Source: Terriglobia bacterium (GTDB lineage Bacteria; Acidobacteriota; Terriglobia; Acidiferrales; UBA7541). From it: a DNA stretch of 64,000 bases. Shown one piece after another: positions 45,803 through 55,451 of the stretch. The notes beneath the pieces were generated by a model. It was not told the DNA's origin and did not search any database. It was given only the letters and a program-made list of their open reading frames with translations. The stretch's first letter is position 1. Each line of letters opens with the position of its first letter. The stretch spans positions 35,902 through 99,901 of the forward strand of contig JAIQGC010000005.1 in the NCBI GenBank assembly GCA_020072805.1, in the 5' to 3' direction. Both the position numbers and the translations under genes were made by a program.

Positions 45803-46987
45803 ATGAAACCCATCAAGCGCATCGGCATCCTCACCGGCGGCGGCGACGTCCCCGGCCTCAATCCCGTCATCAAGAGCGTCGTCTATAACGCCTCCGCCAT
45901 GGGCGCCGACGTCATCGGCATCCGCCGCGGCTGGCAGGGCCTCACCCACATGCGCCCCGGTGTGCTCCCCGACGAGGAATATATCCGCCCCCTCGACCGC
46001 ATCAACACGCGCCACATCGACCGCACCGGCGGCACCGTCCTGCACACCTCGCGCACCAACGCCCGCAAAATGAAAAAAAACAAACTCCCCGCGCACATTT
46101 CCCCCGAAAAATTGCGCTCCATGGAAAAGGGCGACGGCTTCTACGACTTCACCCCCGTGGTCCTCGATAATATCGCTTCCCTCGGCCTCGATTGCCTCAT
46201 CGCCATCGGCGGCGACGATACCCTCAGCTATGCCCAGGTCCTCGAGGACGCTGGCGTTCCCATGATCGGCATTCCCAAAACCATGGATAACGACGTCCAG
46301 GGCACGGAATACTGCATCGGCTTTTCCACCGCCATCACCCGCGCCAAGGACCTCATCACCCGCCAGCGCACCACCATCGGTTCCCACGAGCGCATCGGCA
46401 TCTTTCGGATCTTCGGCCGCGACGCCGGCTTCACCGCCCTCTATACCGCCTACGTCACCTCCACCCGCTGCGTTCTTCCCGAAGTCGAATTCGATCTCGA
46501 TCGCCTCGTCGAAGTCCTGGTCGACGATAAGAAGAACAATCCCAGCCGCTATGCCCTGGTCATCGCCTCCGAAGGCGCCGTCTGGAAGGGCGAGGAAGTG
46601 CGCGAATACGGCGAAGCCGACGCCTACGGCCACCGCAAAAAAGTGGATATCGGCCACGCCCTCGCCGAAGAAATCAAGCGCCGCACCGGCGAAGACACCA
46701 TCGTCAGCGACCTGACCTACGACCTGCGCAGCGGCGAACCCGATGCCGTCGACCAAATGGTCGCCATCACCTTCGCCAACGTCGCCATGGACCTCCTTCG
46801 CGACGGCATTCATGGCCGCCTCGTCGGCGTTCAGGACGGCAAATATGCCCACGCCCCCCTGCCCGACCCCAAAATGGGCCCCCGCAAGCTGGACATCGAG
46901 CGCATGTACAACATTGAACGTTTCCGCCCCATGTACACGGGCAAACTGGGCATGCCCCTGCTCCTCGGCACCGTCCACACCACGTAG
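45803..46987 (+). CDS. 6-phosphofructokinase with PPi-type signature
   Basis: 394 residues. Phosphorylates fructose 6-phosphate. GGGDVPGLNPV opens the fold; the donor-site motif reads IGGDDTLSYA (Asp where ATP enzymes have Gly) and PKTMDND (Lys where E. coli PfkA has Gly). The Asp+Lys pair is the classical mark of pyrophosphate-dependent enzymes, which work reversibly. A second phosphofructokinase, of ATP type by the same criterion, lies 0.6 kb downstream. The assignment rests on two residues. Confidence 0.8.
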   Translation: MKPIKRIGILTGGGDVPGLNPVIKSVVYNASAMGADVIGIRRGWQGLTHMRPGVLPDEEYIRPLDRINTRHIDRTGGTVLHTSRTNARKMKKNKLPAHISPEKLRSMEKGDGFYDFTPVVLDNIASLGLDCLIAIGGDDTLSYAQVLEDAGVPMIGIPKTMDNDVQGTEYCIGFSTAITRAKDLITRQRTTIGSHERIGIFRIFGRDAGFTALYTAYVTSTRCVLPEVEFDLDRLVEVLVDDKKNNPSRYALVIASEGAVWKGEEVREYGEADAYGHRKKVDIGHALAEEIKRRTGEDTIVSDLTYDLRSGEPDAVDQMVAITFANVAMDLLRDGIHGRLVGVQDGKYAHAPLPDPKMGPRKLDIERMYNIERFRPMYTGKLGMPLLLGTVHTT

Positions 46988-46993
46988 GGAATA

Positions 46994-47013
46994 CCCGCGG
47001 AGGTATCCGCGGG
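46994..47013. terminator. Hairpin between convergent genes
   Basis: CCCGCGGA and TCCGCGGG pair perfectly around GGTA, between the rightward phosphofructokinase and the leftward DoxX gene. It is likely a bidirectional terminator, though neither side has a long U run. Confidence 0.5.
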
Positions 47014-47047
47014 CACGCTGAAAAAAAGAATTTTCTTCGGATGATTG

Positions 47048-47458
47048 CTACTTCCCGGACTTGTCCTTAAACAGCGGCCGGTCCAGCGATAGCATCCCTG
47101 CCCCCACGCTGGCCAGCGCCAGGCACGCCGCTCCCATCACCAGCGCGAATTCGTACTCCCGCACCGCCAGATATCCCTTCCCCATATGCACTTTCCAAAT
47201 GGCCACGCCCATCTCTACCGCCAGCAGCCCCGCCGTCACCCGCGTGAACAGTCCCAGCACCAACAGGATGCTTCCAAATACCTCCAGCACTCCCGAGACG
47301 TACGCCAGGTAGCCGGGCAGGCCGTGCTGCGCGAAAAACGCCACGTACCCCGCGCTCGCTCCCGCCAGCTTGGGATATCCGTGCGTGAAAAAAATAATCC
47401 CCAGCGCCAGCCGCAGCATCAGCAGCGCCACCGGTTGCAGCTTTCCGAATAGTTTCAC
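47048..47458 (-). CDS. DoxX family membrane protein
   Basis: 136 residues, four hydrophobic helices. The LRLALGIIFFTHGYPKLAG opening and YLAYVSGVLEVFGSILLVLGLFTRVTAGLLAVEM middle are typical of DoxX/SURF4-like proteins. Inner membrane; family members are associated with thiosulfate metabolism or membrane redox protection, but the function here is not shown. It stands alone between two rightward phosphofructokinase genes. Confidence 0.85.
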   Translation of the reverse strand: MKLFGKLQPVALLMLRLALGIIFFTHGYPKLAGASAGYVAFFAQHGLPGYLAYVSGVLEVFGSILLVLGLFTRVTAGLLAVEMGVAIWKVHMGKGYLAVREYEFALVMGAACLALASVGAGMLSLDRPLFKDKSGK

Positions 47459-47589
47459 GGGAAACTCTCTCCTTCGCGGCTCACCCTCTTCGGCGGGCTT
47501 TCCTCGGTTATCGAGTCTAGCAGAAGTTCCCGTTGCGGCGGAACGCCCCGCAAATCGGGTACAATCATGCGGAGGTTTACTCGCGCGAT

Positions 47590-48675
47590 ATGGGCGCCAT
47601 ACGAACCATCGGAGTGGCCAACGGCGGCGGCGACGCTCCCGGCCTCAATGCCGTCATTCGCGGCGTGGTCAAATCCGCCATCGGCCGTTTCGGCTGGCGC
47701 GTTATCGGAATCCGCAACGGCTTCGACAGCCTCATCTGGCCGGAAACCTGCCTCCCCCTCACCTGGAATTCCGTCAGCGGTATCCTCCCCCGCGGCGGCA
47801 CTATCCTCGGCACCACCAACCGTGGCAATCCTTTCGCTTACCACCAGACGGTCGGCGGCAGAGAAGTCATCCAGGACTTTTCCGCGCGCTGCCTCGAAAA
47901 TGCCCGCTCCATCGGCCTCGATGCTCTCGTGGTCATCGGCGGCGACGGCACGCAAAGCATCGCCCGCGATTTCTTCCGCCTCGGCCTCCCCGTCGTCGGC
48001 GTGCCCAAAACCATCGACAACGACCTCTCCGCCACTGAAGTCACTTTCGGCTTCGACACCGCCCTGCATATCGTCACCGAAGCCATCGACCGCCTGCACA
48101 CCACCGCCGAAAGCCATCACCGCGTCATGCTCATCGAAGTCATGGGCCGCGATGCCGGCTGGATCGCCCTCCATTCCGGAATCGCCGGCGGCGCCGATAT
48201 CATCCTCATCCCGGAAATCCCCTTCACTTTCGAATCCATCGCCCGCGCCATCGCCCGGCGCGAGGAGGCCGGCAAGAATTTCAGCCTCATCGTGGTTGCC
48301 GAAGTCGTCAAACTCCCCGAGAAAGACCCTCTGGGCAAGCCCATTCCTCCGCCCCAGCCCGGCAGCGTCGCCAACACCATCGCCTTCTCTCTCCGCGAAA
48401 TGCTTCAGAAGGAGCTGCGCGTCACCGTCCTCGGCCACGTCCAGCGTGGCGGCTCTCCCAGCCCCTATGACCGCATCCTCGCCACCCGATTCGGCGTGGC
48501 CGCCAGCGAACTCGTCTCCCGCGGCGAATTCGGCAGAATGGTCTGCCTGCGCGCCGGCGAAATCACTTCCGTCCCCATCGAGGACGCCGTGGCCCATCTC
48601 AAACTCGTTGATCCAGGGAGCGAAATCGTGCGCACCGCCCGTTCCGTCGGCATCAGCTTTGGTGACGAGCAGTGA
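47590..48675 (+). CDS. pfkA: ATP-type 6-phosphofructokinase
   Basis: 361 residues. GGGDAPGLNAVIRGVV, IGGDGTQSIA and PKTIDND motifs. The Gly in GGDGT marks an ATP-type donor site, with Lys in PKT as in several actinobacterial ATP enzymes. Committed step of glycolysis. ATG 47590 is preferred; the track start at 47533 adds residues without family character. Its stop overlaps the GTG of the next gene. Paralogue of 45803-46987. Confidence 0.85.
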   Translation: MGAIRTIGVANGGGDAPGLNAVIRGVVKSAIGRFGWRVIGIRNGFDSLIWPETCLPLTWNSVSGILPRGGTILGTTNRGNPFAYHQTVGGREVIQDFSARCLENARSIGLDALVVIGGDGTQSIARDFFRLGLPVVGVPKTIDNDLSATEVTFGFDTALHIVTEAIDRLHTTAESHHRVMLIEVMGRDAGWIALHSGIAGGADIILIPEIPFTFESIARAIARREEAGKNFSLIVVAEVVKLPEKDPLGKPIPPPQPGSVANTIAFSLREMLQKELRVTVLGHVQRGGSPSPYDRILATRFGVAASELVSRGEFGRMVCLRAGEITSVPIEDAVAHLKLVDPGSEIVRTARSVGISFGDEQ

Positions 48676-49721
48676 AGCGCAATCTTCTGCTGGCCATTCC
48701 GTTTCTCGCCCTCGTCGCTTTCCTGGCCTGGTGGTTTCGCCCCCAGCCCCAGCCGCTCTCCTCCGCCTTTGTCAGCGACCGCAACCTCACCCTCTATAGC
48801 AGCCTGGCTCAGGTGCGCACTCCCCTCGCCACCCTCCACTATGGCGACTCGGTCGCTGTCCTTCGCCGCCGCAATGAAAACGTGCAGGTCCGCACCAAAG
48901 ACAACCTCACTGGATGGGTCGATGGCAGCCGCCTCATGGCCCCCGACCTCTGGCTCAAGTGCGCCCAGCTCCTCGAGCGGGCCCGCGCCCTTCCTCTGCA
49001 ATCCCGCGGCCGCACCAAAGTCAAAACCAATCTGCGCTCCGAACCCGGCCGCTCCTCTCCCAAGCTCTATCAATTCTCCCGCGGCGTCCCTCTCGAAGTT
49101 GTCGGCCGCTCCGTCGCCGACTGGGTCCAGGCCGCCGATGAAAAGGACTCTTCCGAAGCACCGCAGGAATCCAGGAAAGAGGACTGGTTCCTCGTTCGCG
49201 GTCTTTCTTCCGCCGCTCCCGGTGAAGCTGCGGCTCGTTCCGACGCTCCCGGCGTCCAGAACCTGAGCGATGAGCCCGTCCCCGTGGCCGGCTGGGTCGT
49301 GGCCCGCTTCGTCGAACTCGATCTCCCCGATGCCGTCCGCGTTCAGACCCTCGCCTCCGACCTTCGCCCTCTCGCCTGGTTCGAACTCAATCGTGTTCCC
49401 GATCCCTCCGGTGACAAACCCCAATATCTCGTCGCCGGCGCCCGCGGTCCCGAAGGCCAGCCTTGCGACATCACCGCCTTGCGGGTCTTCACCTGGAACG
49501 CCAAGCGCTCCCGCTACGAAACCGCCTTCCTCGAAAATCAACTCTGCGGTTCGCTGCCCATCCGCGTCGGTAAAGGCCCCAAGGGTCAACCCGAATTCCG
49601 CTTTAACGCCATGAGCGTCAAGAAGGAAGAATTCGTCTTCCGCCTCGAACAGACCATCGTGCGCCGCATCCGCAATGCTCCCCCATTCGTCTCTTCTCCG
49701 CTTCCCCAGCCGAATCACTGA
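48672..49721 (+). CDS. Membrane-anchored protein with bacterial SH3-like domains
   Basis: 349 residues. An N-terminal helix (LLLAIPFLALVAFLAWWF) is followed by two SH3-like units (DRNLTLYSSLAQVRTPLATLHYGDSVAVL...GWVDG, and VKTNLRSEPGRSSPKLYQFSRGVPLEVV), and a C-terminal beta-rich region. Probably extracytoplasmic and cell-wall related; no enzyme motif is seen. GTG 48672 overlaps the pfkA stop, so the two genes are translationally coupled. Confidence 0.75.
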   Translation: MKRNLLLAIPFLALVAFLAWWFRPQPQPLSSAFVSDRNLTLYSSLAQVRTPLATLHYGDSVAVLRRRNENVQVRTKDNLTGWVDGSRLMAPDLWLKCAQLLERARALPLQSRGRTKVKTNLRSEPGRSSPKLYQFSRGVPLEVVGRSVADWVQAADEKDSSEAPQESRKEDWFLVRGLSSAAPGEAAARSDAPGVQNLSDEPVPVAGWVVARFVELDLPDAVRVQTLASDLRPLAWFELNRVPDPSGDKPQYLVAGARGPEGQPCDITALRVFTWNAKRSRYETAFLENQLCGSLPIRVGKGPKGQPEFRFNAMSVKKEEFVFRLEQTIVRRIRNAPPFVSSPLPQPNH

Positions 49722-49800
49722 CGTATTGCCAATTCACCTTGCATGCGCCGCCACAAGCGGCGAAAATCAATTCGTTCCTGTTCTTCCAAGCGGAGCGCTC

Positions 49801-50769
49801 GTGCTGGTGCGAATCACACAAAAAATCTTGCACGCAAATCGTCCTCTCCTTCCCTCTCTCATTTTCGGATCGCTTCCCGCCCTTCTCGTTCTTGCCGCCT
49901 GCAATCGTGCCGAACCCCTCGTCACCGCCTCCACCGCGTCCCCCACGCTGGAATACCAAGGCGCTTGGGGCACGCGTGGCGCCGGCCCCGGCCAGCTCAC
50001 CTCTCCCATCGGCTTTGCCGCCGATTCTGTCGGCAACATTTACCTCGTCGACGCCGCCACCGGCTTCGTGAATAAATTCTCCCGCTCCGGCCAGCCCCGC
50101 CTCTCCTTTCAGGATGACCGCCTCAACCTCCAGCCCTCGGACATTGCCGTGGACCAGGGTGGCGCCATCTACGTCGCCGAAGCCCGCCGCGGCAGCGTCA
50201 TCATCTATTACCCCGACGGCCGCCGCTATCGCGAGATGCGCATCGCCCCCGCCAAACAGTTCCGCGGCAGCCTGCGCGTCGCCGTGGATTCCGACGGCTC
50301 TCTCTTCATCGCCGGGAGAAAACCCTTCGGCATCCGCCGCTACAGCCGACGCGGCCGGCTCGAAGCCACCTGGGCCACCGGCAAAATTCCCTCCGCCGTC
50401 GCCCTCGAAGAACCCGCCGCCATGGCCATCGGTCCCGACGGCTTCCTCTACGTCAGCGAATCCGCTCGCCCCGTCATCCACGTCTTCCATCCCTCCGGCG
50501 AATGGCAGCGCACCTTTACCGTTCCCGGCGATGGCGCGCAGCTCGCCGGCCTTTCCTTCACCGCCCGCATGCTCGTCGCCGCCGACCCCAAGAACCACGC
50601 CCTGCACCTCTGGTCCCTCAATGGCGCCTACCGCCGCCGCGAAGAACTCGACGCCTGGATTACCGACCTCGCTCCCTCTCCCACGCGCCTCGCTCTTTCC
50701 CCCGACGGCGAATGCCTCCTCCTCGACGCCCCTGCCGCCCGCATCCTCCGCTTCCACCTCCGCGAATAG
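49801..50769 (+). CDS. Lipoprotein with NHL/beta-propeller repeats
   Basis: 322 residues from GTG 49801. A hydrophobic stretch ends at LAAC, a lipobox. The rest has NHL-like blades: LTSPIGFAADSVGNIYLVDA, LQPSDIAVDQGGAIYVAEA, LRVAVDSDGSLFIAG, PAAMAIGPDGFLYVSE. Beta-propellers of this type bind proteins or glycans outside the cytoplasm. The longer track start at 49675 is not favoured because the signal would be internal. Function unknown. Confidence 0.75.
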   Translation: MLVRITQKILHANRPLLPSLIFGSLPALLVLAACNRAEPLVTASTASPTLEYQGAWGTRGAGPGQLTSPIGFAADSVGNIYLVDAATGFVNKFSRSGQPRLSFQDDRLNLQPSDIAVDQGGAIYVAEARRGSVIIYYPDGRRYREMRIAPAKQFRGSLRVAVDSDGSLFIAGRKPFGIRRYSRRGRLEATWATGKIPSAVALEEPAAMAIGPDGFLYVSESARPVIHVFHPSGEWQRTFTVPGDGAQLAGLSFTARMLVAADPKNHALHLWSLNGAYRRREELDAWITDLAPSPTRLALSPDGECLLLDAPAARILRFHLRE

Positions 50770-51026
50770 CCCCGCGCTCTGCGGCGTTGCGCCCGCAATG
50801 TTGCGTATGCTGATGCCTTGTGCCAGTTTTCAATCTCGCTCCATAACCTGCCGCAACACCTCTTCGACCTCTGTAGCCGCCCTCTTCAGAGGGCGGGCCT
50901 TTCCTCCCCGTTCGCGCAGACGTGACCCTGCTCGCAAGCAATTCAAGCTAGAATTATTCCCTGGCTTCAAACGTCGCTCTAGGAGCGGGGCTTGCCCCGC
51001 CCGCTTGGCAACCCCGAGGAGAAAAA

Positions 51027-52007
51027 ATGGTCCTGCACATCAACGAATCCGAAGTCCGCACCCTGCTCGACATGCCCGCCGCCATCGCCGCCGTCGAGCA
51101 AATCTCCCGCAAGCAGTCCGCCGGCGAAGCCGTCGTCCATTCCCGCCGCCGCATCGAATTTCCCGGCGGCAGTTTCTTCCACTACATGGCCGCCGCCGAT
51201 CTTGTGGCCGGCTATACCGCCGCCAAGCTATACACCTTCGTGCGCGGCCGCATCCGCTTCGTGGTTCTCCTCTACCGCATGGACACGGGCGAAATGGCCG
51301 CCATGATTGAAGCCGACGTCCTCGGTCAACTCCGCACCGGCGCGGCCTCCGGCGTGGCCACCAAATACCTCTCCCGCCCCGACGCCAAAGTCGCTGCCAT
51401 CATCGGCACCGGCGGGCAGGCCCGCACCCAGCTCGCCGCCGTCGCTGCCGTTCGAAAACTCACCTCCGCCCGCGCTTACGGCCGCAATCCCGAACGCCGC
51501 GCCAAATTCTGCCGCGAGATGTCCGAGCGCCTGGGCATCCCCGTCAGCGAAGCAACCTCCTCCGCCGCGGCCGTGCAGGACGCCGACATCATCTGCACCG
51601 CCACCACCGCCTCCCAAACCGTTCTCCACGGCGCCGACCTCCCACAGGGCGTCCACCTCAATGCCATCGGCGCCAACCACGCCCACAAACGCGAACTCGA
51701 CGAAACCGCCGTCTCCCGCTCTTCCGTAATCTTCACCGACTCTCTCGACCAGGCCCGCCAGGAAGCCGGCGACCTCATCCTCGCCTTCGCCGCCGACGAA
51801 TCCCGCTGGTCCGCCGTCGGCGAGCTCCACCAACTCGTCTCTGGAAAACTTCCCGGCCGCCAAAACAATTCCCAGATCACCCTCTTCAAATCCAACGGCT
51901 TGGCCGTCTGGGACCTTGCAGCCGCCGTTCACGTCTATCAGGGGGCCAAGGAAAAGAACCTGGGCAGGGAACTTCCGCTTTGGGCGACCGAGCAGGGCGG
52001 CGGGTAG
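51027..52007 (+). CDS. Ornithine cyclodeaminase / mu-crystallin family protein
   Basis: 326 residues. An NAD(P)-binding enzyme of the ornithine cyclodeaminase/alanine dehydrogenase/ketimine reductase superfamily. The dinucleotide loop is AIIGTGGQARTQ (about residue 123); other features are LGQLRTGAASGVATKYL and QITLFKSNGLAVWDLAAA at the C-terminus. The reaction cannot be chosen from sequence. The 3' 280 bp of this gene recur, diverged, at 58590-58868. It is the last C-ending-codon gene before the accessory segment. Confidence 0.85.
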   Translation: MVLHINESEVRTLLDMPAAIAAVEQISRKQSAGEAVVHSRRRIEFPGGSFFHYMAAADLVAGYTAAKLYTFVRGRIRFVVLLYRMDTGEMAAMIEADVLGQLRTGAASGVATKYLSRPDAKVAAIIGTGGQARTQLAAVAAVRKLTSARAYGRNPERRAKFCREMSERLGIPVSEATSSAAAVQDADIICTATTASQTVLHGADLPQGVHLNAIGANHAHKRELDETAVSRSSVIFTDSLDQARQEAGDLILAFAADESRWSAVGELHQLVSGKLPGRQNNSQITLFKSNGLAVWDLAAAVHVYQGAKEKNLGRELPLWATEQGGG

Positions 52008-52197
52008 TAGGTCAGTTTCCGAATACGCCGTCATCCGCCCGCAATGGGCGGCAAGGTCCAAATTACGATGAGGCTAACGGGTTGATGGTTAAGCGTTGCG
52101 TAGCCTAGCTCAATTCATCCGTGATATGATCGCCGCGCTTTAGGTCGCCCCACGGTTCACGGGATCCCTGCAATCGAGAATCAAAGGAGGGTAGGTC

Positions 52198-52824
52198 ATG
52201 AACAAGTATGTGGCTGAATTTATCGGGACCTTTTTCCTCGTTCTCACGGTTGGGTGCACAGTAATCGGCAACGGTGCAGGGGCGTTTGCCCCGTTAGCCA
52301 TAGGCTCGGCGCTCATGGTAATGATTTTTGCGGGCGGGCATATTTCCGGAGGGCACTTCAATCCGGCTGTTACGCTGGGCGTTTGGCTGCGCGGGAAGTG
52401 CGAGGCCAAAGATGTTGCGCCGTACATGATTTCTCAGATTATCGGTGCTGTGCTGGCGGCTTACGCCGTCAAGTTTTTGAAGGGAGGGGCTGCTGTTACA
52501 CCGCTCCAGCCGGCGACACTACCGGCACTTCTTGCGGAGTTTCTTTTCACCTTTGCGCTTGTTTACGTTGTGCTGAACACTGCTACGGCCAAGGGTACAT
52601 CCGGCAATTCCTTTTATGGGCTGGCCATCGGGTTCACGGTGCTGGTGGGGGCGTTTTCCGTCGGCAACATTTCTGGCGGAGCGTTCAACCCAGCGGTGGC
52701 GGTGGGCATCTCCTGTATGGGGCTGTCGCCCTGGCCGAATATCTGGATTTACCTGGTAGCGAATTTTGTTGGTGGCGCTGCGGCGGCGGGCGCTTTCAAG
52801 GCAGTAAACCCAACCGACGACTAA
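52198..52824 (+). CDS. Aquaporin/MIP-family channel
   Basis: 208 residues, six helices with two NPA loops (HFNPAVTLG and AFNPAVAVG). Water or small-neutral-solute channel. The residue after the second NPA is Val, whereas classical aquaporins have Arg there as part of the selectivity filter, so pore selectivity may be unusual. A strong AAAGGAGG precedes ATG 52198. Base composition is lower in GC than in the neighbours to the left. First gene of the accessory segment. Confidence 0.9.
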   Translation: MNKYVAEFIGTFFLVLTVGCTVIGNGAGAFAPLAIGSALMVMIFAGGHISGGHFNPAVTLGVWLRGKCEAKDVAPYMISQIIGAVLAAYAVKFLKGGAAVTPLQPATLPALLAEFLFTFALVYVVLNTATAKGTSGNSFYGLAIGFTVLVGAFSVGNISGGAFNPAVAVGISCMGLSPWPNIWIYLVANFVGGAAAAGAFKAVNPTDD

Positions 52825-53005
52825 TTGGCCCCGTCAAGCACATCGAGGCTCGTTCGTCCGTTGCCGTACTAACACTCCCCTTGTCCGGTAAGTACGTTAA
52901 CGGGGCAGTTGGCCAATTGGCTTTCGGTAGTCCCTGTTTTCGAGAGAAATCCAGAGATCCCAGACAATTCAGAGGCTGGAAGGGAGCAGCACCCAAGGCA
53001 GCAGG

Positions 53006-54304
53006 TCAGACAGCGGCCTGTCTCACGAATGACGGATTGCGCTTGTGCTGCTCTTTCATGCGGTAAAGAGCGCGGTCGGCGGCATCCATCAAGGCTTCTG
53101 CGGTATTACCGTCCCGCGGAAAAATGGCGACGCCTGCGCTCAGAGAGATGGCCGGCTGCTTGCCGTCATTGGAAACACAATCGCAGATGCGGCTCAACAC
53201 CTCCTGCGCGCCTTGTTCCATTGTTTCCGGCAGGACCAACGCGAACTCATCGCCTCCGTGCCGTGCAGCAGTGTCGATAGCGCGGGAGTGAGAACGGAGC
53301 ACATCCGTGGCGCGGCACAGCGCCCGGGTTCCGACCTGATGCCCGAACTGGTCGTTGATCTTCTTGAGGCCGTCCAAGTCAAACAGGAGGAGAGCGAAGG
53401 GTCTCCCGGTCCGGCCTGTTCTTTGGATTTCCAACTCAAGGGAATCGATAAGGCGCCGGTAATTGGCAAGACCGGTGATGGGATCGGTGACCGCTAAGCG
53501 CTGGATGTGCTGAAAGAGGTGAATGTTATCAAGGAGCGTCCCACCGAGAAGGACGCCGTAACTACTGAATTGAAGAATCGCGGCTAAGGCGAAAGTTGCA
53601 TCGAGCCCGCGGGCGGATTGAGCGGCGGCGACCGAGCACCAGAAATTAATTGCGGCTGCAAAATAAAGCGAAAGATCGAAGGGGGTGGAAGCATCTTTCA
53701 GCCGGCGGTGGTAAGAGAGCGCGGCCAGGAGAAAGAAAGCCGCCGGAACCAGATTTCCCGGGCGCGGAAAGAAATGCCCCGGTTGAACGACAAGATTTGA
53801 TGGAAGATGCCGGTGCAGAATGCTGAGGAGAGTGGAAATTAGAACCACCAGAACGAGAGCAGCGGCGATATCACGGCCTGGGTTGCGCGACCAGGGATGC
53901 CACTTTTGAACGAGCAGCGCGGACACCAGCAAAATAGCGAGCAGTGTGCGGCCGATCACCCAAGTCATGGGATCGCGAAGACTCGCAGTCGAATCAAATG
54001 GCGAGAGAGTCGGCAAGCTGAGGCTGGAGCTCGCGAGAGTGACTCCAACAATGACGAAACCGGTGGCCAGAATCAATGGCAGACGGTCTCGAGTTCCGCG
54101 AAACCTGACGAATGCCGCTCCCGCAAAAGTGATGGCAACGATGCCGCAGGTGAATTGAAGCTGTCCGAAGAGCAGTGGATCAGAAGAGATGGAAAGGCTG
54201 CGGAGCAAAGCAGAGAGGATTAGCACGCAAATCCCCCCAACAACGGGCAGCCAAGCCCCGGGGGATCCCAGAAGAAAGCTCCACGCTTGATCTTGTCTGT
54301 TCAT
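53006..54304 (-). CDS. Membrane diguanylate cyclase (GGDEF)
   Basis: 432 residues. About seven helices in residues 15-255, then a GGDEF domain with RHGGDEFALVLPE intact. RAID five residues before GGDEF is an RxxD inhibitory site, so the enzyme should be feedback-inhibited by cyclic di-GMP. Makes c-di-GMP from GTP. ATG 54304 gives MNRQDQAW. It is the counterpart of the HD-GYP protein at 22181, though far away. Confidence 0.9.
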   Translation of the reverse strand: MNRQDQAWSFLLGSPGAWLPVVGGICVLILSALLRSLSISSDPLLFGQLQFTCGIVAITFAGAAFVRFRGTRDRLPLILATGFVIVGVTLASSSLSLPTLSPFDSTASLRDPMTWVIGRTLLAILLVSALLVQKWHPWSRNPGRDIAAALVLVVLISTLLSILHRHLPSNLVVQPGHFFPRPGNLVPAAFFLLAALSYHRRLKDASTPFDLSLYFAAAINFWCSVAAAQSARGLDATFALAAILQFSSYGVLLGGTLLDNIHLFQHIQRLAVTDPITGLANYRRLIDSLELEIQRTGRTGRPFALLLFDLDGLKKINDQFGHQVGTRALCRATDVLRSHSRAIDTAARHGGDEFALVLPETMEQGAQEVLSRICDCVSNDGKQPAISLSAGVAIFPRDGNTAEALMDAADRALYRMKEQHKRNPSFVRQAAV

Positions 54305-54544
54305 GCCCGCACCCACGCGCTGCCGGGCTTCAATTAAAGACTACTCCGATACAAGAGCGAAGGCATCTAGTGATTCAAAACGGGTTTCTATTCTGTCTAC
54401 CCAGCGCGGTCGGGCACATCGGAGGTGCGGTATCACTTTTCCCGTTCGTATCGCCTACCCCCCAAGTATTTGTGGGAGTGAACAACAATCTTCCGGCAAC
54501 CGGACTTTTGGACGGCGAGGAGAGACTGCACACAAGAGGAAACA

Positions 54545-55429
54545 TCACTTCCCGTCAGAAGAGTCGGGTCGGTTGGGTTTCCGCAGGTAAATGAACCAAT
54601 AGACCAAACCCACCATCAAGGACCCACCGAACGTATTTCCCAGCGTGACTGGAACCAGATTTCGCAACATGCCCATCCAGGTCAAAGCTGCTGATGAGGA
54701 GGCCGAATCATGGATTAGGTTCCAGTATTCGGGCGGCGCATACGTCTTAATCAGAAGACCGATCGGAATGTAATACATGTTCGCCACGCAATGTTCAAAT
54801 CCGGCGGCGACGAAGGCGGTGATAGGAAAAATGATCGCCACGATCTTGTCCGTCGTCGTCCGGGCGCTGTAGCACAGCCACACCGCCAGGCAGACCAGCA
54901 CGTTGCACAGAATCCCCAGGGCCACGGCCTGGACAAAGCCAAGATTGCACTTGTTTTGCGCGATTGCCAGTGCGTTCTTGCCAACCGCTCCCGCGCCAAA
55001 GAAATATTGCTTCGCGAGGAAGACCAGCACAGCAGTAGCCATCGCCCCAATCAAGTTGCCGGCGTAAACGATCACCCAGCTTCGTAATAGTTGTGCCGTG
55101 GTCACCTTTTTGTTGGCCCACGCCATCACAATGAGGTTGTTCCCGGTGAAAAGCTCGGCACCGGCCACGATGACGAGGATCAGCCCCAAACTGAATGCCA
55201 GGCCTCCCAGCATCCGGTTCACACCATAGGGAAGGGGCGACGCGGTTATTGTCGTGGAAAAGAGTGCTCCCAACGCAATGAAAGCTCCCGCGAGGATTCC
55301 CAGCGCCAACATGGTCCAGGAATCAAGACTTGCCTTCTTTGCGCCCACGCTTTCCGCGCGTTCCGCCATCTCTGGCGGAAGCCACGCATCGACGTGAAAC
55401 CGCATGTCCCTCGGGTCCTCAGCTTTCAT
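54545..55429 (-). CDS. Formate/nitrite transporter family channel
   Basis: 294 residues. Six helices; typical FNT segments are LGILAGAFIALGALFS, GAELFTGNNLI (the loop that shapes the pore) and GFEHCVANMYYIPIGL with the central His. Likely a pentameric channel for formate, nitrite or hydrosulfide; which anion is not settled. Separated from the cyclase by 240 bp, both leftward. Start ATG 55429. Confidence 0.9.
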   Translation of the reverse strand: MKAEDPRDMRFHVDAWLPPEMAERAESVGAKKASLDSWTMLALGILAGAFIALGALFSTTITASPLPYGVNRMLGGLAFSLGLILVIVAGAELFTGNNLIVMAWANKKVTTAQLLRSWVIVYAGNLIGAMATAVLVFLAKQYFFGAGAVGKNALAIAQNKCNLGFVQAVALGILCNVLVCLAVWLCYSARTTTDKIVAIIFPITAFVAAGFEHCVANMYYIPIGLLIKTYAPPEYWNLIHDSASSSAALTWMGMLRNLVPVTLGNTFGGSLMVGLVYWFIYLRKPNRPDSSDGK

Positions 55430-55451
55430 GGTTGCCTAAAGTACTATACGC

